Shown: positions 27,701 to 38,977, counted from the first letter of the stretch. The stretch: 64,000 nt of DNA from Chromohalobacter sp. 11-W (GCF_029889905.1 NZ_JARANZ010000006.1:124001-188000); one strand, 5' to 3'. Translations and numbers: made by a program. Notes: generated by a model from the letters alone, not told the origin.

Positions 27701-27749
27701 ACGGTGCGGGAATATCGGCGTCGGGTAGGAATCCTTCGGGCAGGGCCAT
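24705..27749 (-). CDS. glnE: Bifunctional glutamine synthetase adenylyltransferase/adenylyl-removing enzyme
   Basis: With ATG at 27747-27749 (AGGAG 9 bases upstream) the product is 1014 residues; the frame runs 41 codons further but without family resemblance. The two nucleotidyltransferase halves are both present: the N-terminal adenylyl-removing domain with SSDIDLIFAF in GKLGAGELNLSSDIDLIFAF, and the C-terminal adenylylating domain with GYGSDLDLVFLH after GYGKLGGIEL. GlnE modifies glutamine synthetase in response to PII and glutamine. An acidic inserted segment (DADADANVDAEETPS) near residue 55 and an EEEDDEQNTAED stretch near residue 480 are consistent with the acidic bias of halotolerant proteomes. 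Confidence 0.93.
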   Translation of the reverse strand: MALPEGFLPDADIPAPLHEALGEATERLDDALCLADRVAQAKRPTSDADADANVDAEETPSATWLALSEVRRAELARVVALSDFATETLARDPGWLPVLDAEGELDESPPREIWEADLAERLEGAEDEAAMQAAIRRFRRLRMLGIVWRDLCRAPRGQGEEAGMWVTARDVSSLAEICLDGALGWLEHYYAPRWGQPALRADGTPQRLVVLGMGKLGAGELNLSSDIDLIFAFAEEGETEGGRRALSHQEYFTKLGQKLIGALDAVTDEGMAFRVDMRLRPLGDGGPLVGNFATLASYYQDQGREWERYAMLKARPVAGDLEAGAELLASLRPFVYRKYLDFGAIESLREMKRLINREVKRKGMADNIKLGSGGIREVEFVVQAFQLIRGGRDTELQLTSLAAALRCLTDLELLPGEVTDALRRDYAFLRDLEHALQAQKDRQTQTLPEDSLGRERLALALDMADWPALVARLDEARGRVREHFDAVIAPPEEEDDEQNTAEDASHEELGALWREELTLAEARETLTTLGFETPEATFKRLVGLHRSRAVATMQRIGFERLDALMPLLLEAVGESHAPDVALERVLPLIEAVLRRTAYLALLRENPDALRQLIRLCAASPWIAEQLARHPVLLDELLHPATLYSPADKDELADELRQSLARVPEDDEEGQLDALRIFKHAQVLHVAASDIVGARPLMKVSDYLTFIAEVILEQILAMAWKQVTRKYGRPSGHSGERESDEANFAIIGYGKLGGIELGYGSDLDLVFLHDADPKGATDGAKALDNAVFFTRLGQRVIHLLTAMTPSGALYEVDMRLRPSGNAGLLVTTLDAFADYQHQQAWTWEHQALVRARAIAGNTALCERFETVRCEVLGQTRDPEKLRDSVVAMRRKMRTHLGSSDQAGRQGTFHLKQDPGGMVDIEFLCQYAVLRLGAEAPEMLAFSDNMRILETLEESGRLPAEQARELREAYLTYRGISHRASLAKAGSQVEIADIDDHRRRVRAIWAQWMQEDDASR

Positions 27750-27849
27750 GATGCACTCTCCTGGAACATCCCGGCACCTAATGCCGGGGCAAGCGTAATG
27801 GTCCCAGCTTAGCGGAGCTACTCGCTTGGAAGCTACAGCCAAGCGCTCC

Positions 27850-29334
27850 TCAGCGCCGCCACGGCAAACCACGCTCGGCGGCGGCGATGAACGCCTCGGC
27901 GGTTTGACGCGGCGGTGCGCTGAGCAAGCTGACGCCTACGAACAACACGCACGCCACCGGCAGCGCCCAGATACCCGGCGGCCAACCCAGCGGCTTGGCG
28001 CCGGTGATATACAACGCCACGACGCAGACACCACCGCCGAGAATGCTCGCCAGGGCGCCCGCCGCACTGCCGCCTCGCCAGAAGAAAGCGCCGATAAGCG
28101 CCGGTACGGTGACTACCAGGCCGGTCGAGGCGGCAACCGAGAGCACCGCGATCAGATCGAGGCGCAACTCGGCGAAGGCCAGCGCCAACAGCGCGATCAG
28201 CGGCAACACGGCCTTGCCGACCCACAGTTGGCGGCGTTCGTCGCTGCCCTTGCGGGCCACCGCATAGACGTCCCGCGACAACATCGACGAGAGCGTCAAC
28301 ATGATCGAGTCGATGGTCGAGACCGCCGCCGCCAGGATGCCGACCATCACCAGCACGCCGAGTAACGGCGGCACGTGCGCAGAGGCCAACAAGGTCGGCG
28401 TGGCCAGATCCGAATTCTCCAGCTCGGGGAAGGCGATCAGCGCCGAAAAGCCCCACAGTACCGAAACGGCGGTATAGACCAGGCCGAAGCACAGAAAGCC
28501 CAGCAGCATGCGGCGCATGGCCTGGAGCGAGGCCGGCATGAAGAGGCGCTGGCTGACCTGGGGATTGGAAAGGCTGAAGAAGAACCACGGAATCGTCAGG
28601 CCGAGGAAGGTTATCGGCGTAAACAGGCCCGATCCCGGCACGGTAAGCGCCTCGGGATGCTCATCGGCGAGGGTCGCGAACAGCGTCTCGAAGCCGCCCA
28701 GCGAATCCACTACCAGCAGCGCCACGGCCGTCGAGGCGACAATCATCAACAATGCCTGCAACGCGTCGGTCCACATCACCGAGCGAATCCCGGCGATGAA
28801 GGTGAACACCAGCGCCAGTACGGTGGCGACCGCCACGCCGGTGGTAAAGCCGATGGCACCGTCGGTCATCCCGCTCAGCAGGTACCCCACACCCGCCAGT
28901 TGCACCGCCGCATAAGGGATCAGGAATAGGCTGCTGACCAGCGCCGTGGCCACGGCCACGCCGCGATTCGCATAGCGGTGTCCCAGCATCTCGCTGGGCG
29001 TGACGAAACCGAATGCCTTGCCCACCGCCCAGAAGCGCGGCCCGAAGATGGCCACCAACGAGACACCGGCGAAGTAGACGATTTCAAAGCCCAGCGCCCC
29101 GACGCCACCGGCGTAGGTCAGCCCAGCCAGCCCCACCATCATGAAGGCACTGTAGGTCGTCGCGCTGTAGCTGAGCGCCGACACCAACCCGCCCATGCGC
29201 CGCCCGCCGAGGAAATAGTGCGCCATGTCGGGCGTCCCGCCGGAAACGCGCTCGCGCGAGCGCCATGCCACGCCCAAGGCGACGACGACATACACCAGCA
29301 CCGACGTCCACACGAGCGTCGACGACATCCTCAC
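27850..29334 (-). CDS. Sodium:solute symporter family protein
   Basis: A 494-residue SSS-family transporter with about 13 membrane segments, including the signature region GGRRMGGLVSALSYSATTYS, AGIRSVMWTDALQALLM and GVLVMVGILAAAVSTIDSIM. It couples Na+ to uptake of an unidentified solute. The start is a GTG at 29332-29334 that overlaps the stop of the upstream 59-residue membrane gene as GTGA; an ATG two codons on is the alternative. The overlap indicates translational coupling with that small gene. Confidence 0.88.
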   Translation of the reverse strand: MRMSSTLVWTSVLVYVVVALGVAWRSRERVSGGTPDMAHYFLGGRRMGGLVSALSYSATTYSAFMMVGLAGLTYAGGVGALGFEIVYFAGVSLVAIFGPRFWAVGKAFGFVTPSEMLGHRYANRGVAVATALVSSLFLIPYAAVQLAGVGYLLSGMTDGAIGFTTGVAVATVLALVFTFIAGIRSVMWTDALQALLMIVASTAVALLVVDSLGGFETLFATLADEHPEALTVPGSGLFTPITFLGLTIPWFFFSLSNPQVSQRLFMPASLQAMRRMLLGFLCFGLVYTAVSVLWGFSALIAFPELENSDLATPTLLASAHVPPLLGVLVMVGILAAAVSTIDSIMLTLSSMLSRDVYAVARKGSDERRQLWVGKAVLPLIALLALAFAELRLDLIAVLSVAASTGLVVTVPALIGAFFWRGGSAAGALASILGGGVCVVALYITGAKPLGWPPGIWALPVACVLFVGVSLLSAPPRQTAEAFIAAAERGLPWRR

Positions 29335-29510
29335 TTCTCCTTGAAATCGGCGGTCACGAGCAGGTTGAGCACTATTACGGCGAGACCGATCAGCCCCCAG
29401 AAGAGCATACTGCCGTACCAGGCCTGAACATCACGCAGTAGCGTGAAGGGGACAATCACGGCAGCCACCACCAGCACGCCGAGCAATCCAAAACCGACGC
29501 GTCGGGACAT
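29331..29510 (-). CDS. Small two-segment membrane protein coupled to the symporter
   Basis: The 59-residue product has two hydrophobic stretches (GFGLLGVLVVAAVIVPFTLL and MLFWGLIGLAVIVLNLLV) separated by RDVQAWYGS. Its size, topology and position resemble the DUF3311-like partners found upstream of sodium:solute symporters; I could not confirm the family. It probably is an accessory subunit. The stop overlaps the symporter GTG. Confidence 0.7.
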   Translation of the reverse strand: MSRRVGFGLLGVLVVAAVIVPFTLLRDVQAWYGSMLFWGLIGLAVIVLNLLVTADFKEK

Positions 29511-29566
29511 AGCGCACCTCGTACGGACGTTGAAGGTAACCAACACGGCGTCGCCGACCGCGTGGC

Positions 29567-29941
29567 TCAGCCGAGGAATTTCTGCCAGGCCAGTAGGCCC
29601 CAGGTCAGCCCCGCCATGATCAGCGAGATCATCACCGCCGCCGAACCGATATCCTTGGCCCGGCCAGACAGCTCGTGATGCTCGGGACCGATGCGGTCGA
29701 CCACGGTTTCTACCGCGCTGTTGAGCAATTCCACGATCAGCACCAGCGCACAACTGCCCACCAGCAGCAGCCATTCAACTGGCGTAGCGCCGATCCACCA
29801 CGCCAAGGGCAAGAGTACCACGCAGATGCCGACCTCCTGGCGAAACGCCGTTTCATTGCGAAACGCGGCTCGCAGTCCCTTGAGCGAGTAGTGCGTGGAG
29901 TCGGTCAAGTGACGCAAGCCGGTGGTCTGGCGGGATTTCAT
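29567..29941 (-). CDS. dgkA: Diacylglycerol kinase (DgkA)
   Basis: The 124-residue protein has the three membrane segments of prokaryotic DgkA. The conserved block is ELLNSAVETVVDRIGPEHHE, with Glu and Asn in the active site, followed by RAKDIGSAAVMISL; the N-terminal SLKGLRAAFRNETAFRQE is also typical. It phosphorylates diacylglycerol left from membrane-derived osmoregulated glucan or LPS modification. It lies 56 bases upstream of the small membrane gene and may share its transcript. Confidence 0.93.
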   Translation of the reverse strand: MKSRQTTGLRHLTDSTHYSLKGLRAAFRNETAFRQEVGICVVLLPLAWWIGATPVEWLLLVGSCALVLIVELLNSAVETVVDRIGPEHHELSGRAKDIGSAAVMISLIMAGLTWGLLAWQKFLG

Positions 29942-30169
29942 CGCGCTTTTTCCTCAGTGAAGGAGTTCTCGATGGCCGATCACGCAACGGCCAGGACGGC
30001 AACGCACACGGCGACTTGAGATGGTAACAAAGGGGCAGCCCCAGGCAACGCTACGCGAATGACGGACGGTATCCCGCAAAAGTCGCGTTGTCGACACTCG
30101 TGGCTCAACGCTAGGCTAATGATCTCGCGCTCGCCGCAGCGCCTTCACCCGAATTCGCAGGAGTCCTCC

Positions 30170-31147
30170 ATGCCCCGTGCACTCATGCTTCATGACGACG
30201 CTCCCCGCGCCCGCCTCGAAACGCTCGATGAAAGCCAGTTGCCGGAACGCGCAGTGCATGTCGCCATCGATTATTCGGATCTCAATTACAAGGACGCCAT
30301 GGCGGTCACCGGCCAGGGCAAGATCGTGCGCGACTATCCATTTGTGCCAGGGATCGATTTTGCTGGCACGGTAACGGATTCCACGGATACGCGCTTCGCC
30401 GCCGATGACCGCGTAATCCTCACCGGCTGGGGCGTCGGCGAGCGCCATTGGGGCGGTTTCGCCGAGTCCATGCGTGTCGATGCCGACTGGCTGGTGCCCT
30501 GCCCGCAACCGCTGAGTACGCGTCAGGCAATGCTCTTCGGCACCGCCGGACTCACCGCCATGCTCAGTGTCATGCGACTGAAAGAAGCCGGCCTCGACCC
30601 CGGCGATGGACCGGTCGTGGTTACCGGCGCCAGTGGCGGCGTGGGCAGTTGGGCGGTGTCGATCCTCGCCCATGAGGGTTTCGAGGTTCACGCCATCACC
30701 GGCAAGCCCGAGCAGAATGCTTGGCTCGAGGCGCTCGGTGCCCACGCCATTCTACCCCGCACCGACTTCGAAGCCCGCGGCCGGCCGCTGGAATCGACGC
30801 AGTGGGCGGGCGCCGTGGATACCGTCGGCGGCCAGGTCCTGGCTAATCTCCTGGCGCAAATGCGCTACTCAGGCAAGGTTGCCGCCGTGGGACTGGCAGG
30901 CGACGCCGCGCTGCCGACCACGGTAATGCCGTTCATCCTGCGTGGCGTGTCGTTACTCGGCGTGGACAGCGTGTATATCCCGTTCGAGCGGCGCCGCGCA
31001 GCATGGCAGCGCATCGCCGCCCTGCCCAACGCCCTGCTGTCGCACATGCAGGTCGAGGAGATCGGCCTCGACGACGTGGCCGACCGAGCCCAGGCCATGC
31101 TCGAAGGCCGCACCCACGGGCGCGTGCTCATCGAGCCACGGCGCTAA
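30170..31147 (+). CDS. acuI: Acryloyl-CoA reductase-type MDR oxidoreductase (AcuI/YhdH)
   Basis: From ATG 30170 (GGAG 6 bases upstream) the product is 325 residues. It has a medium-chain reductase layout: GroES-like domain with SDLNYKDAMAVTGQGKIVRD and YPFVPGIDFAGTV, then a Rossmann domain with VVVTGASGGVGSWAVS. There are no zinc ligands, as in the AcuI/YhdH quinone-reductase-like group. AcuI reduces toxic acryloyl-CoA to propionyl-CoA with NADPH, relevant to DMSP or acrylate catabolism in marine bacteria; YhdH is the E. coli relative. No dddL/acuN-type neighbours are present, so the physiological role is open. Confidence 0.85.
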   Translation: MPRALMLHDDAPRARLETLDESQLPERAVHVAIDYSDLNYKDAMAVTGQGKIVRDYPFVPGIDFAGTVTDSTDTRFAADDRVILTGWGVGERHWGGFAESMRVDADWLVPCPQPLSTRQAMLFGTAGLTAMLSVMRLKEAGLDPGDGPVVVTGASGGVGSWAVSILAHEGFEVHAITGKPEQNAWLEALGAHAILPRTDFEARGRPLESTQWAGAVDTVGGQVLANLLAQMRYSGKVAAVGLAGDAALPTTVMPFILRGVSLLGVDSVYIPFERRRAAWQRIAALPNALLSHMQVEEIGLDDVADRAQAMLEGRTHGRVLIEPRR

Positions 31148-31160
31148 TGGGCGTGATCTC

Positions 31161-32639
31161 TCAGTGGGCCTCGATCATCTCCGTCAAGTCCGCCGCCACC
31201 AGGGGCAACACCTGCCGCCAGGCGAGATACGGCGTTTGCGAGGTGCCGTTGACCAGTACCGCGAAGCTGCCCCAACGCCCGGTTTGGGTACGGAAGTAGC
31301 CGGCCACCGCGCGCACCGTGACCGGCTCGTTGAGCGTGCCGGTCTTGAGCATGACGCTCTGTTGGAAGGTATCGCTGCCTCGGCGAATGAAATGCATGGG
31401 CCCGTTGGTCGGCAGTTGCAGGCCGGCCACAAAGGTCGGAAACAGCGCCGAGCGCTGGTACATCGCTGACAGCAAGGCATTGAGGTCGCGGGCCGAGACG
31501 CGGTTCTCGGGGGTCAGGCCACTGCCACTGGCAAGCGTCGGCACGCCGTGGCCCGGTAGCCCCTGAGCGAAGCGCATCAGGGCGTTACCGGCGTCCTGTA
31601 GCTCGGCACGCGGCTTGGCGACGAGATCCAAAGCCAGGGTATCGGCCATGAAGTTATTGGAATAGTTGAGCATGCGCAGCAGCAATTCCTGCAACGGCTT
31701 GCCATCCACCGCCGCCAAGCGCTTGGCCGTGGTCGGCGGCGGTGTCGTGCTGGTTGCGTAGCCTTCGATCTCGACCCCCGCCTGTCCGAGCAACGCCATC
31801 AAGGTCTTGGCGGTCTGTTCGGCGGGATCGGAACTGCCGCGATAGATTTCGCGCGAGTAGCTATCGCGCGCGATCTGCCCACTGACACGCAACGTGTCGC
31901 CGCGCTCGCTACTGATGCGCTCGGCACTCAGGCGCGAATCCCCACCATGCGCTACGGTCTTGACCTGATTATCGAGACGTATGAGAGGCGCCACCGTCGC
32001 GCAATCGCTGATCGAGGCCGCCTCGCCCACGGCATTGCCGGGCTTGACTCGATTGCACCAGCTTCCGTAATTCACGGCCGCCGAGGACAACAGGGCACTA
32101 TAGGCATTGTCGGAGCGCGAGCGCGCCTTGCAGCGGTCGGTGGTCACGCAAGTCACCGGGCCGAAGCGCCACTGGCTAACCACCAATTGGCCATCGACGG
32201 CGTGCACACCGCGTTCGCGCAAGCGTTGCACCAGGCGCCATAGGTTTTCGCTGGTCAGCGCCGGGTCGCCGCCGCCATCGAGCACCAGATCGCCATGCAG
32301 CACGCCCTGGGCATCGACATTGCCGGTGGCCATCAACTGCGTGGTGAAACGATGCTGCGGCCCCCAGCGGTCGAGGCTCGCGGCGGCGGTATAGAGCTTG
32401 GTCACCGAGGCCGGCGAAAGCCGCCGCGCGGGGTGGATCGCACCCAGGTCTTCGCCGCTCCCCAGCAGTTGCGCCTGAGCGCCGATCACGAAGCCCTTGT
32501 CGGCCAACGTGGCAAGATTATCGAAGCCCTCGGCCTGCACAGCCAATGGCAAACCCGTCAAGACTAGAAGCGCGAGCACACGACGTCCGACACGCTGCGA
32601 GGAGCGCAGACGTCGGCAATGGAATAGCCTACTCAGCAT
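31161..32639 (-). CDS. dacB: D-alanyl-D-alanine carboxypeptidase/endopeptidase (PBP4)
   Basis: A 492-residue class C penicillin-binding protein with an N-terminal signal peptide (VLALLVLTGLPLAVQA, about 21-36). The SxxK motif is Ser78-Val-Thr-Lys81, SxN is in NYSNNFMAD, and KTG is in MLKTGTLNEP. A large inserted domain separates SxxK and SxN, as in DacB. It trims pentapeptide side chains and cross-links of peptidoglycan in the periplasm. Convergent with acuI. Confidence 0.9.
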   Translation of the reverse strand: MLSRLFHCRRLRSSQRVGRRVLALLVLTGLPLAVQAEGFDNLATLADKGFVIGAQAQLLGSGEDLGAIHPARRLSPASVTKLYTAAASLDRWGPQHRFTTQLMATGNVDAQGVLHGDLVLDGGGDPALTSENLWRLVQRLRERGVHAVDGQLVVSQWRFGPVTCVTTDRCKARSRSDNAYSALLSSAAVNYGSWCNRVKPGNAVGEAASISDCATVAPLIRLDNQVKTVAHGGDSRLSAERISSERGDTLRVSGQIARDSYSREIYRGSSDPAEQTAKTLMALLGQAGVEIEGYATSTTPPPTTAKRLAAVDGKPLQELLLRMLNYSNNFMADTLALDLVAKPRAELQDAGNALMRFAQGLPGHGVPTLASGSGLTPENRVSARDLNALLSAMYQRSALFPTFVAGLQLPTNGPMHFIRRGSDTFQQSVMLKTGTLNEPVTVRAVAGYFRTQTGRWGSFAVLVNGTSQTPYLAWRQVLPLVAADLTEMIEAH

Positions 32640-32723
32640 GAGATTTTTCCTTCCCTGGACGAACGTACATCGTCCGCCAGGCTAGCAGGGCTCCTCATCG
32701 AGTGCGATGGCGACATACGATCG

Positions 32724-32759
32724 GCGCATTAGGCATCTTGCTGATAGCGCCTAATGCGC
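32724..32759 (-). terminator. Hairpin at the end of the SMR gene
   Basis: GCGCATTAGGC (32724-32734) and GCCTAATGCGC (32749-32759) are exact complements; the right arm includes the SMR stop codon. No U-tract follows on the minus strand. Confidence 0.5.
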
Positions 32760-33080
32760 GGACATACGCGAAAACACCTGAATGATGGCAACCCCGGCGA
32801 TGATCATTCCTAGACCGAGAATCGCGGGCAAATCGGGTTTTTCGCCATACACGACCACCCCGATCAGTGTCACCAGCACGATGCCAAGCCCGGCCCAGAA
32901 TGCATAGGCGATGCCCACCGGCAAATCGCGAAGCGCCAGCGTGAGCATATAAAACGCCAATGCATAGCCCACGACCACGGTTACGCTCGGCCACAGGCGA
33001 GTGAATTCCTGGGACGCCTTGAGCGCGCTGGTGGCCACGACCTCGGCGATGATCGCGATGGCCAAAAATACATACACCAT
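32751..33080 (-). CDS. SMR family efflux transporter (EmrE-like)
   Basis: The 109-residue protein has four membrane segments and the SMR core: Glu13 in AIIAEVVATSALK is the conserved proton- and drug-binding glutamate, followed by AYAFWAGLGIVLVTL and a GLGMIIAGVAII last segment. Members export quaternary ammonium compounds; some (Gdx type) export guanidinium. WAGLG and the EVVATS context suit the drug or compatible-solute type. No guanidine riboswitch was seen upstream. Confidence 0.88.
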   Translation of the reverse strand: MVYVFLAIAIIAEVVATSALKASQEFTRLWPSVTVVVGYALAFYMLTLALRDLPVGIAYAFWAGLGIVLVTLIGVVVYGEKPDLPAILGLGMIIAGVAIIQVFSRMSAH

Positions 33081-33114
33081 ATTCTCTCTCCTGAAAGCCC
33101 GTGTTGTTTGGCCC

Positions 33115-33798
33115 CTAAGTGGGTAACAGCTCGGGTCGATGCGCCAGCGTCACCGTCAGTCGCCATAGTGGTTGGCCGCTGGCGTGATATTTGTGTTCGA
33201 AAGGCGTGAGATACTCGCCCGATGGCTCGCAGGGTTCGAGATGCGGTTCGCGCCCCGTGGCTTGCGTCAACGCCAGGGCCAATTCCTCGAGATAGAGCCG
33301 CCAGTTGGAGCGCGCTTCCAGTGCGCCGCCGAGCCCCGCCAGGGCCGGAAACACTGGGTGGCCATGCCAGCGCATCTTGAGATGCGCCGGCTTGGGATAC
33401 GGGTTGGGATAGAGCAGATAATGACGTGCCGGCTGCCACCCTTCTTGTAGCGCCAAACGCCAGAAATCCACCAGATCGGCACGTACCAGCAGAGCGTTGT
33501 CGGGCAGTTCGCCGTGCTCGCGGGACAGGCGGTCGGCGCTGCGGTCGATGCCAATCACCGCATGGCCGGGAAAACGTGCGGCCAGACGTCGGGTGGAAAG
33601 CCCTACGCCACAGCCCGCGTCGAGAATCAGCGGCTTGTCCTGCTCATGGAGCCATGTCCGCGCCGCGCCGAATGCTATTCGCGTATGCGATGCCAACGGC
33701 TTTTGCCAGGGGTGCGTCAGCGCCCGCGACACGCGCCGCGAGAGATCCTCATGCGGCGCGGTCTGCTGGGTGACGATGGCGCGGGAGTTGGCATGCAT
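33115..33798 (-). CDS. TrmB-like SAM-dependent methyltransferase
   Basis: The 227-residue protein has a Rossmann methyltransferase core: LILDAGCGVGLSTRRLAARF (SAM loop), VIGIDRSADRLSR, and NALLVRADLVDFW. In place of the TrmB tRNA motif FPDPWPKxRHxKRR it has LYPNPYPKPAHLKMRWHG, and RSNWRLYLEE and EKKYHASG-like ending (FEHKYHASGQPLWRL). This marks a TrmB paralogue found in several gammaproteobacteria. The activity may be tRNA G46 methylation or something else; a second, canonical trmB is expected elsewhere. Confidence 0.75.
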   Translation of the reverse strand: MHANSRAIVTQQTAPHEDLSRRVSRALTHPWQKPLASHTRIAFGAARTWLHEQDKPLILDAGCGVGLSTRRLAARFPGHAVIGIDRSADRLSREHGELPDNALLVRADLVDFWRLALQEGWQPARHYLLYPNPYPKPAHLKMRWHGHPVFPALAGLGGALEARSNWRLYLEELALALTQATGREPHLEPCEPSGEYLTPFEHKYHASGQPLWRLTVTLAHRPELLPT

Positions 33799-33937
33799 GG
33801 GCGACTCTGTAAACGACTGAACGAAATGCCATTCTAGCAGACCGACGGGGCTGACCGAGCGTCACGAAATCGACCCACGCGAGACCGCTATTGGCGGCAT
33901 TTCCACTTTATCGGACAGTGTTCGCATGACGCCACTC

Positions 33938-33955
33938 GCACCCGGGTGCTATCAT
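33938..33955 (+). promoter_or_regulatory. Palindrome abutting a TATCAT -10 upstream of fabY
   Basis: GCACCCGGGTGC (33938-33949) is a perfect 12-base palindrome immediately followed by TATCAT (33950-33955). A regulator bound here would cover the -10/-35 spacer. No clear -35 is seen. Confidence 0.3.
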
Positions 33956-34088
33956 TCCCAGACTCATTAAGACGCCACGCGCCCTATCTATACCCTATAT
34001 CGCGCGGGTGGGCGCTACATCTCCGGCCGACGCGTGCCGGTCATGAATCATGACGCATCGTCATCCACAGCATTACGAGGAACGCGGC

Positions 34089-36836
<2,748 letters not shown>

Positions 36837-36972
36837 GCGCGGCCATGCCCGATACACAGCGTCGACGGCCCACGAGGTCAGTCTTCGCGCCCCTCCGTTC
36901 TTTTCATGTCTCGCAGGCGGCTCGCCAGGCGTAAACGTCCAACGCAAACTCCAACGTAAACAACGGAATCCC

Positions 36973-38283
36973 GTGTCCACTTCACGCTCCCCGACACGCA
37001 TCTGGTCACTCGCCTGGCCGATCATTCTTTCCAACATCACCGTGCCATTGCTGGGCCTGGTGGATACCGCCGTGGTCGGGCACCTGCCGGATTCGCGCTA
37101 CATGGCCGCCGTAACCCTCGGCGCCACGCTGTTCAGCTTTCTGTACTGGGGATTCGGCTTCCTGCGTATGGGCACTACCGGCCTCACCTCCCAGGCCATG
37201 GGGCGCGAGGACGACAGCGACATACGCAACCTGCTGGGGCAATCGTTGTTGCTGGCCCTGGGTATCGGCGTGATGTTGATCCTGCTCGCCGAATCGCTCA
37301 TCAGCTTCGGCCTTTACCTGCTCGATGGCAGCGAGGCCGCCATGTCACTGGCGGCGAGCTATGCCCATATTCGCATCCTCTCGGCTCCGGCGGTGATGGC
37401 CAATTACGCGATTCTCGGCTGGTTCCTCGGCCAGCAGAATTCGCGAGTCACGCTGGCGATCATGGTACTCACCAATAGCGTCAACATCGCACTCGATCTG
37501 TTGTTCGTGGTCGGGCTGGGCATGACCAGCGACGGCGTAGCCTGGGCCACGGTGATCGCCGATTACACCGCGCTGGCCGTCGGCCTGTGGCTGGTGGCGC
37601 GTCAACTGAAGCTGCTCAAGGGGCACTTCCTGCGCCAGCGACTACTGCGCCTTGCCGCCTACTCCGAGCTTTTCCAGGTCAACCGGCACCTGTTCGTGCG
37701 GACGTTAGGGCTGCTGTTCGCCATGGCCTTCTTCACCGCCCAGGGCGCCAGTCAAGGCGATACGGTGCTCGCCGCCAACGCCGTGCTGATGCAGTTCATC
37801 ATGATCACTTCCTACGCGCTGGATGGCTTCGCCCACGCCGCCGAGGCCTTGACCGGCCGCGCCGTGGGACGCCGTGACTGGCCGTTGTTCGGGGCCTCGG
37901 TGCGTGCCGCCGCGCGGTTCTCGCTGATGACCGCCGGCGTCGCCATGGCGGCATTCTTCTTCGGTGGCGACTATCTGATTGCCCTGCTCACCGACCTTCC
38001 GGACGTGCGCGCCACAGCGGGGGACTATCTCCCCTGGATGATCGTCATGCCGGCCATCGCGGTGTGGAGTTACCTGCTCGATGGGGTCTTCATCGGTGCC
38101 ACAGCGACCCGCGAAATGCGCGATACCATTCTACTGGCGCTCGCCGTCTACCTGCCGGTGTGGTGGTTCACGCAACCGCTGGGCAATCATGGCCTGTGGC
38201 TCGCCTTCACCGTATTCACCCTGGTGCGCTCGGCAAGTCTCGCCGGTGTCTACCTGCATTACCGGCGCACGCGCTGGAGATGA
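36973..38283 (+). CDS. dinF: MATE family efflux transporter (DinF type)
   Basis: The 436-residue inner-membrane protein has 12 hydrophobic segments in two homologous halves. The opening IWSLAWPIILSNITVPLLGL, VDTAVVGHLPDSRYMAAV is the standard MATE N-terminus, and the conserved ILGWFLGQQNS and DGFAHAAEALTGRAVGRRDW mark the DinF branch. It exports drugs or toxic metabolites in exchange for H+ or Na+. The start is GTG at 36973 (weak ribosome site, CGGAATCCC). Confidence 0.87.
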   Translation: MSTSRSPTRIWSLAWPIILSNITVPLLGLVDTAVVGHLPDSRYMAAVTLGATLFSFLYWGFGFLRMGTTGLTSQAMGREDDSDIRNLLGQSLLLALGIGVMLILLAESLISFGLYLLDGSEAAMSLAASYAHIRILSAPAVMANYAILGWFLGQQNSRVTLAIMVLTNSVNIALDLLFVVGLGMTSDGVAWATVIADYTALAVGLWLVARQLKLLKGHFLRQRLLRLAAYSELFQVNRHLFVRTLGLLFAMAFFTAQGASQGDTVLAANAVLMQFIMITSYALDGFAHAAEALTGRAVGRRDWPLFGASVRAAARFSLMTAGVAMAAFFFGGDYLIALLTDLPDVRATAGDYLPWMIVMPAIAVWSYLLDGVFIGATATREMRDTILLALAVYLPVWWFTQPLGNHGLWLAFTVFTLVRSASLAGVYLHYRRTRWR

Positions 38284-38379
38284 GACGTCTCTCTCCGCCA
38301 CAAAAGCGACAAGGCAGGGCAAAACGTGGTACATCTTGCGCCTCTATTCATTCCCTCGATCTCAGTAGGACTGTGACCC

Positions 38380-38895
38380 ATGGCGCCTGACGACCTCCCC
38401 CGCCAGCATGAACTCACCATGACGGTGCTGATGACCCCTGACATGGCCAACTTCAGCGGCAAGGTGCATGGCGGCGCGATTCTCAAGAAGCTCGACGAGG
38501 TCGCCTATGCCTGCGCTAGCCGTTACTCCGGTTCCTATGTCGTCACGCTGTCGGTGGACCAAGTACGCTTCAAACAACCCATCCACGTTGGTGAGCTGGT
38601 CACCTTCCTGGCCTCGGTCAACTATGTCGGGCATTCCTCGATGGAGATCGGCATCAAGATCATCGCCGAGTCGATCCAGGATCGCGTGATTCGCCACACC
38701 AACAGCTGCTATCTGACCATGGTCGCGGTAGATGGCGAGGGTCATCCCAACCCCGTGCCACAGCTACAACTCGATACGCCATTGCAGAAGCTACGCTTCG
38801 AGAAAGCCAAATTACGCAAGAAAATGCGCAAGCAAGAGGAGCAGGAAGAACAGCGCGCCCAGGCGCATCTCAATGAGACCCGCGAGGCACCCTGA
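38380..38895 (+). CDS. Acyl-CoA thioesterase, hotdog fold
   Basis: The 171-residue protein is a YciA/Acot-like thioesterase. The hotdog core contains MTPDMANFSGKVHGGAILKK, LDEVAYACASRYSGSYVVTL, the base-dyad region SVDQVRFKQPIHVGELVTF and MEIGIKIIAES. The C-terminal 40 residues are highly charged (KAKLRKKMRKQEEQEEQRAQ), a likely helix of unknown role. It hydrolyses acyl-CoA esters in the cytoplasm. Confidence 0.88.
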   Translation: MAPDDLPRQHELTMTVLMTPDMANFSGKVHGGAILKKLDEVAYACASRYSGSYVVTLSVDQVRFKQPIHVGELVTFLASVNYVGHSSMEIGIKIIAESIQDRVIRHTNSCYLTMVAVDGEGHPNPVPQLQLDTPLQKLRFEKAKLRKKMRKQEEQEEQRAQAHLNETREAP

Positions 38896-38977
38896 CGCGA
38901 CACCGCGAAACTGGTAGCGTGACCACGTGCATGACGCCTGCCGCCGCCTTGGCGCGGCGCCGCCGACGGAGAATTTG

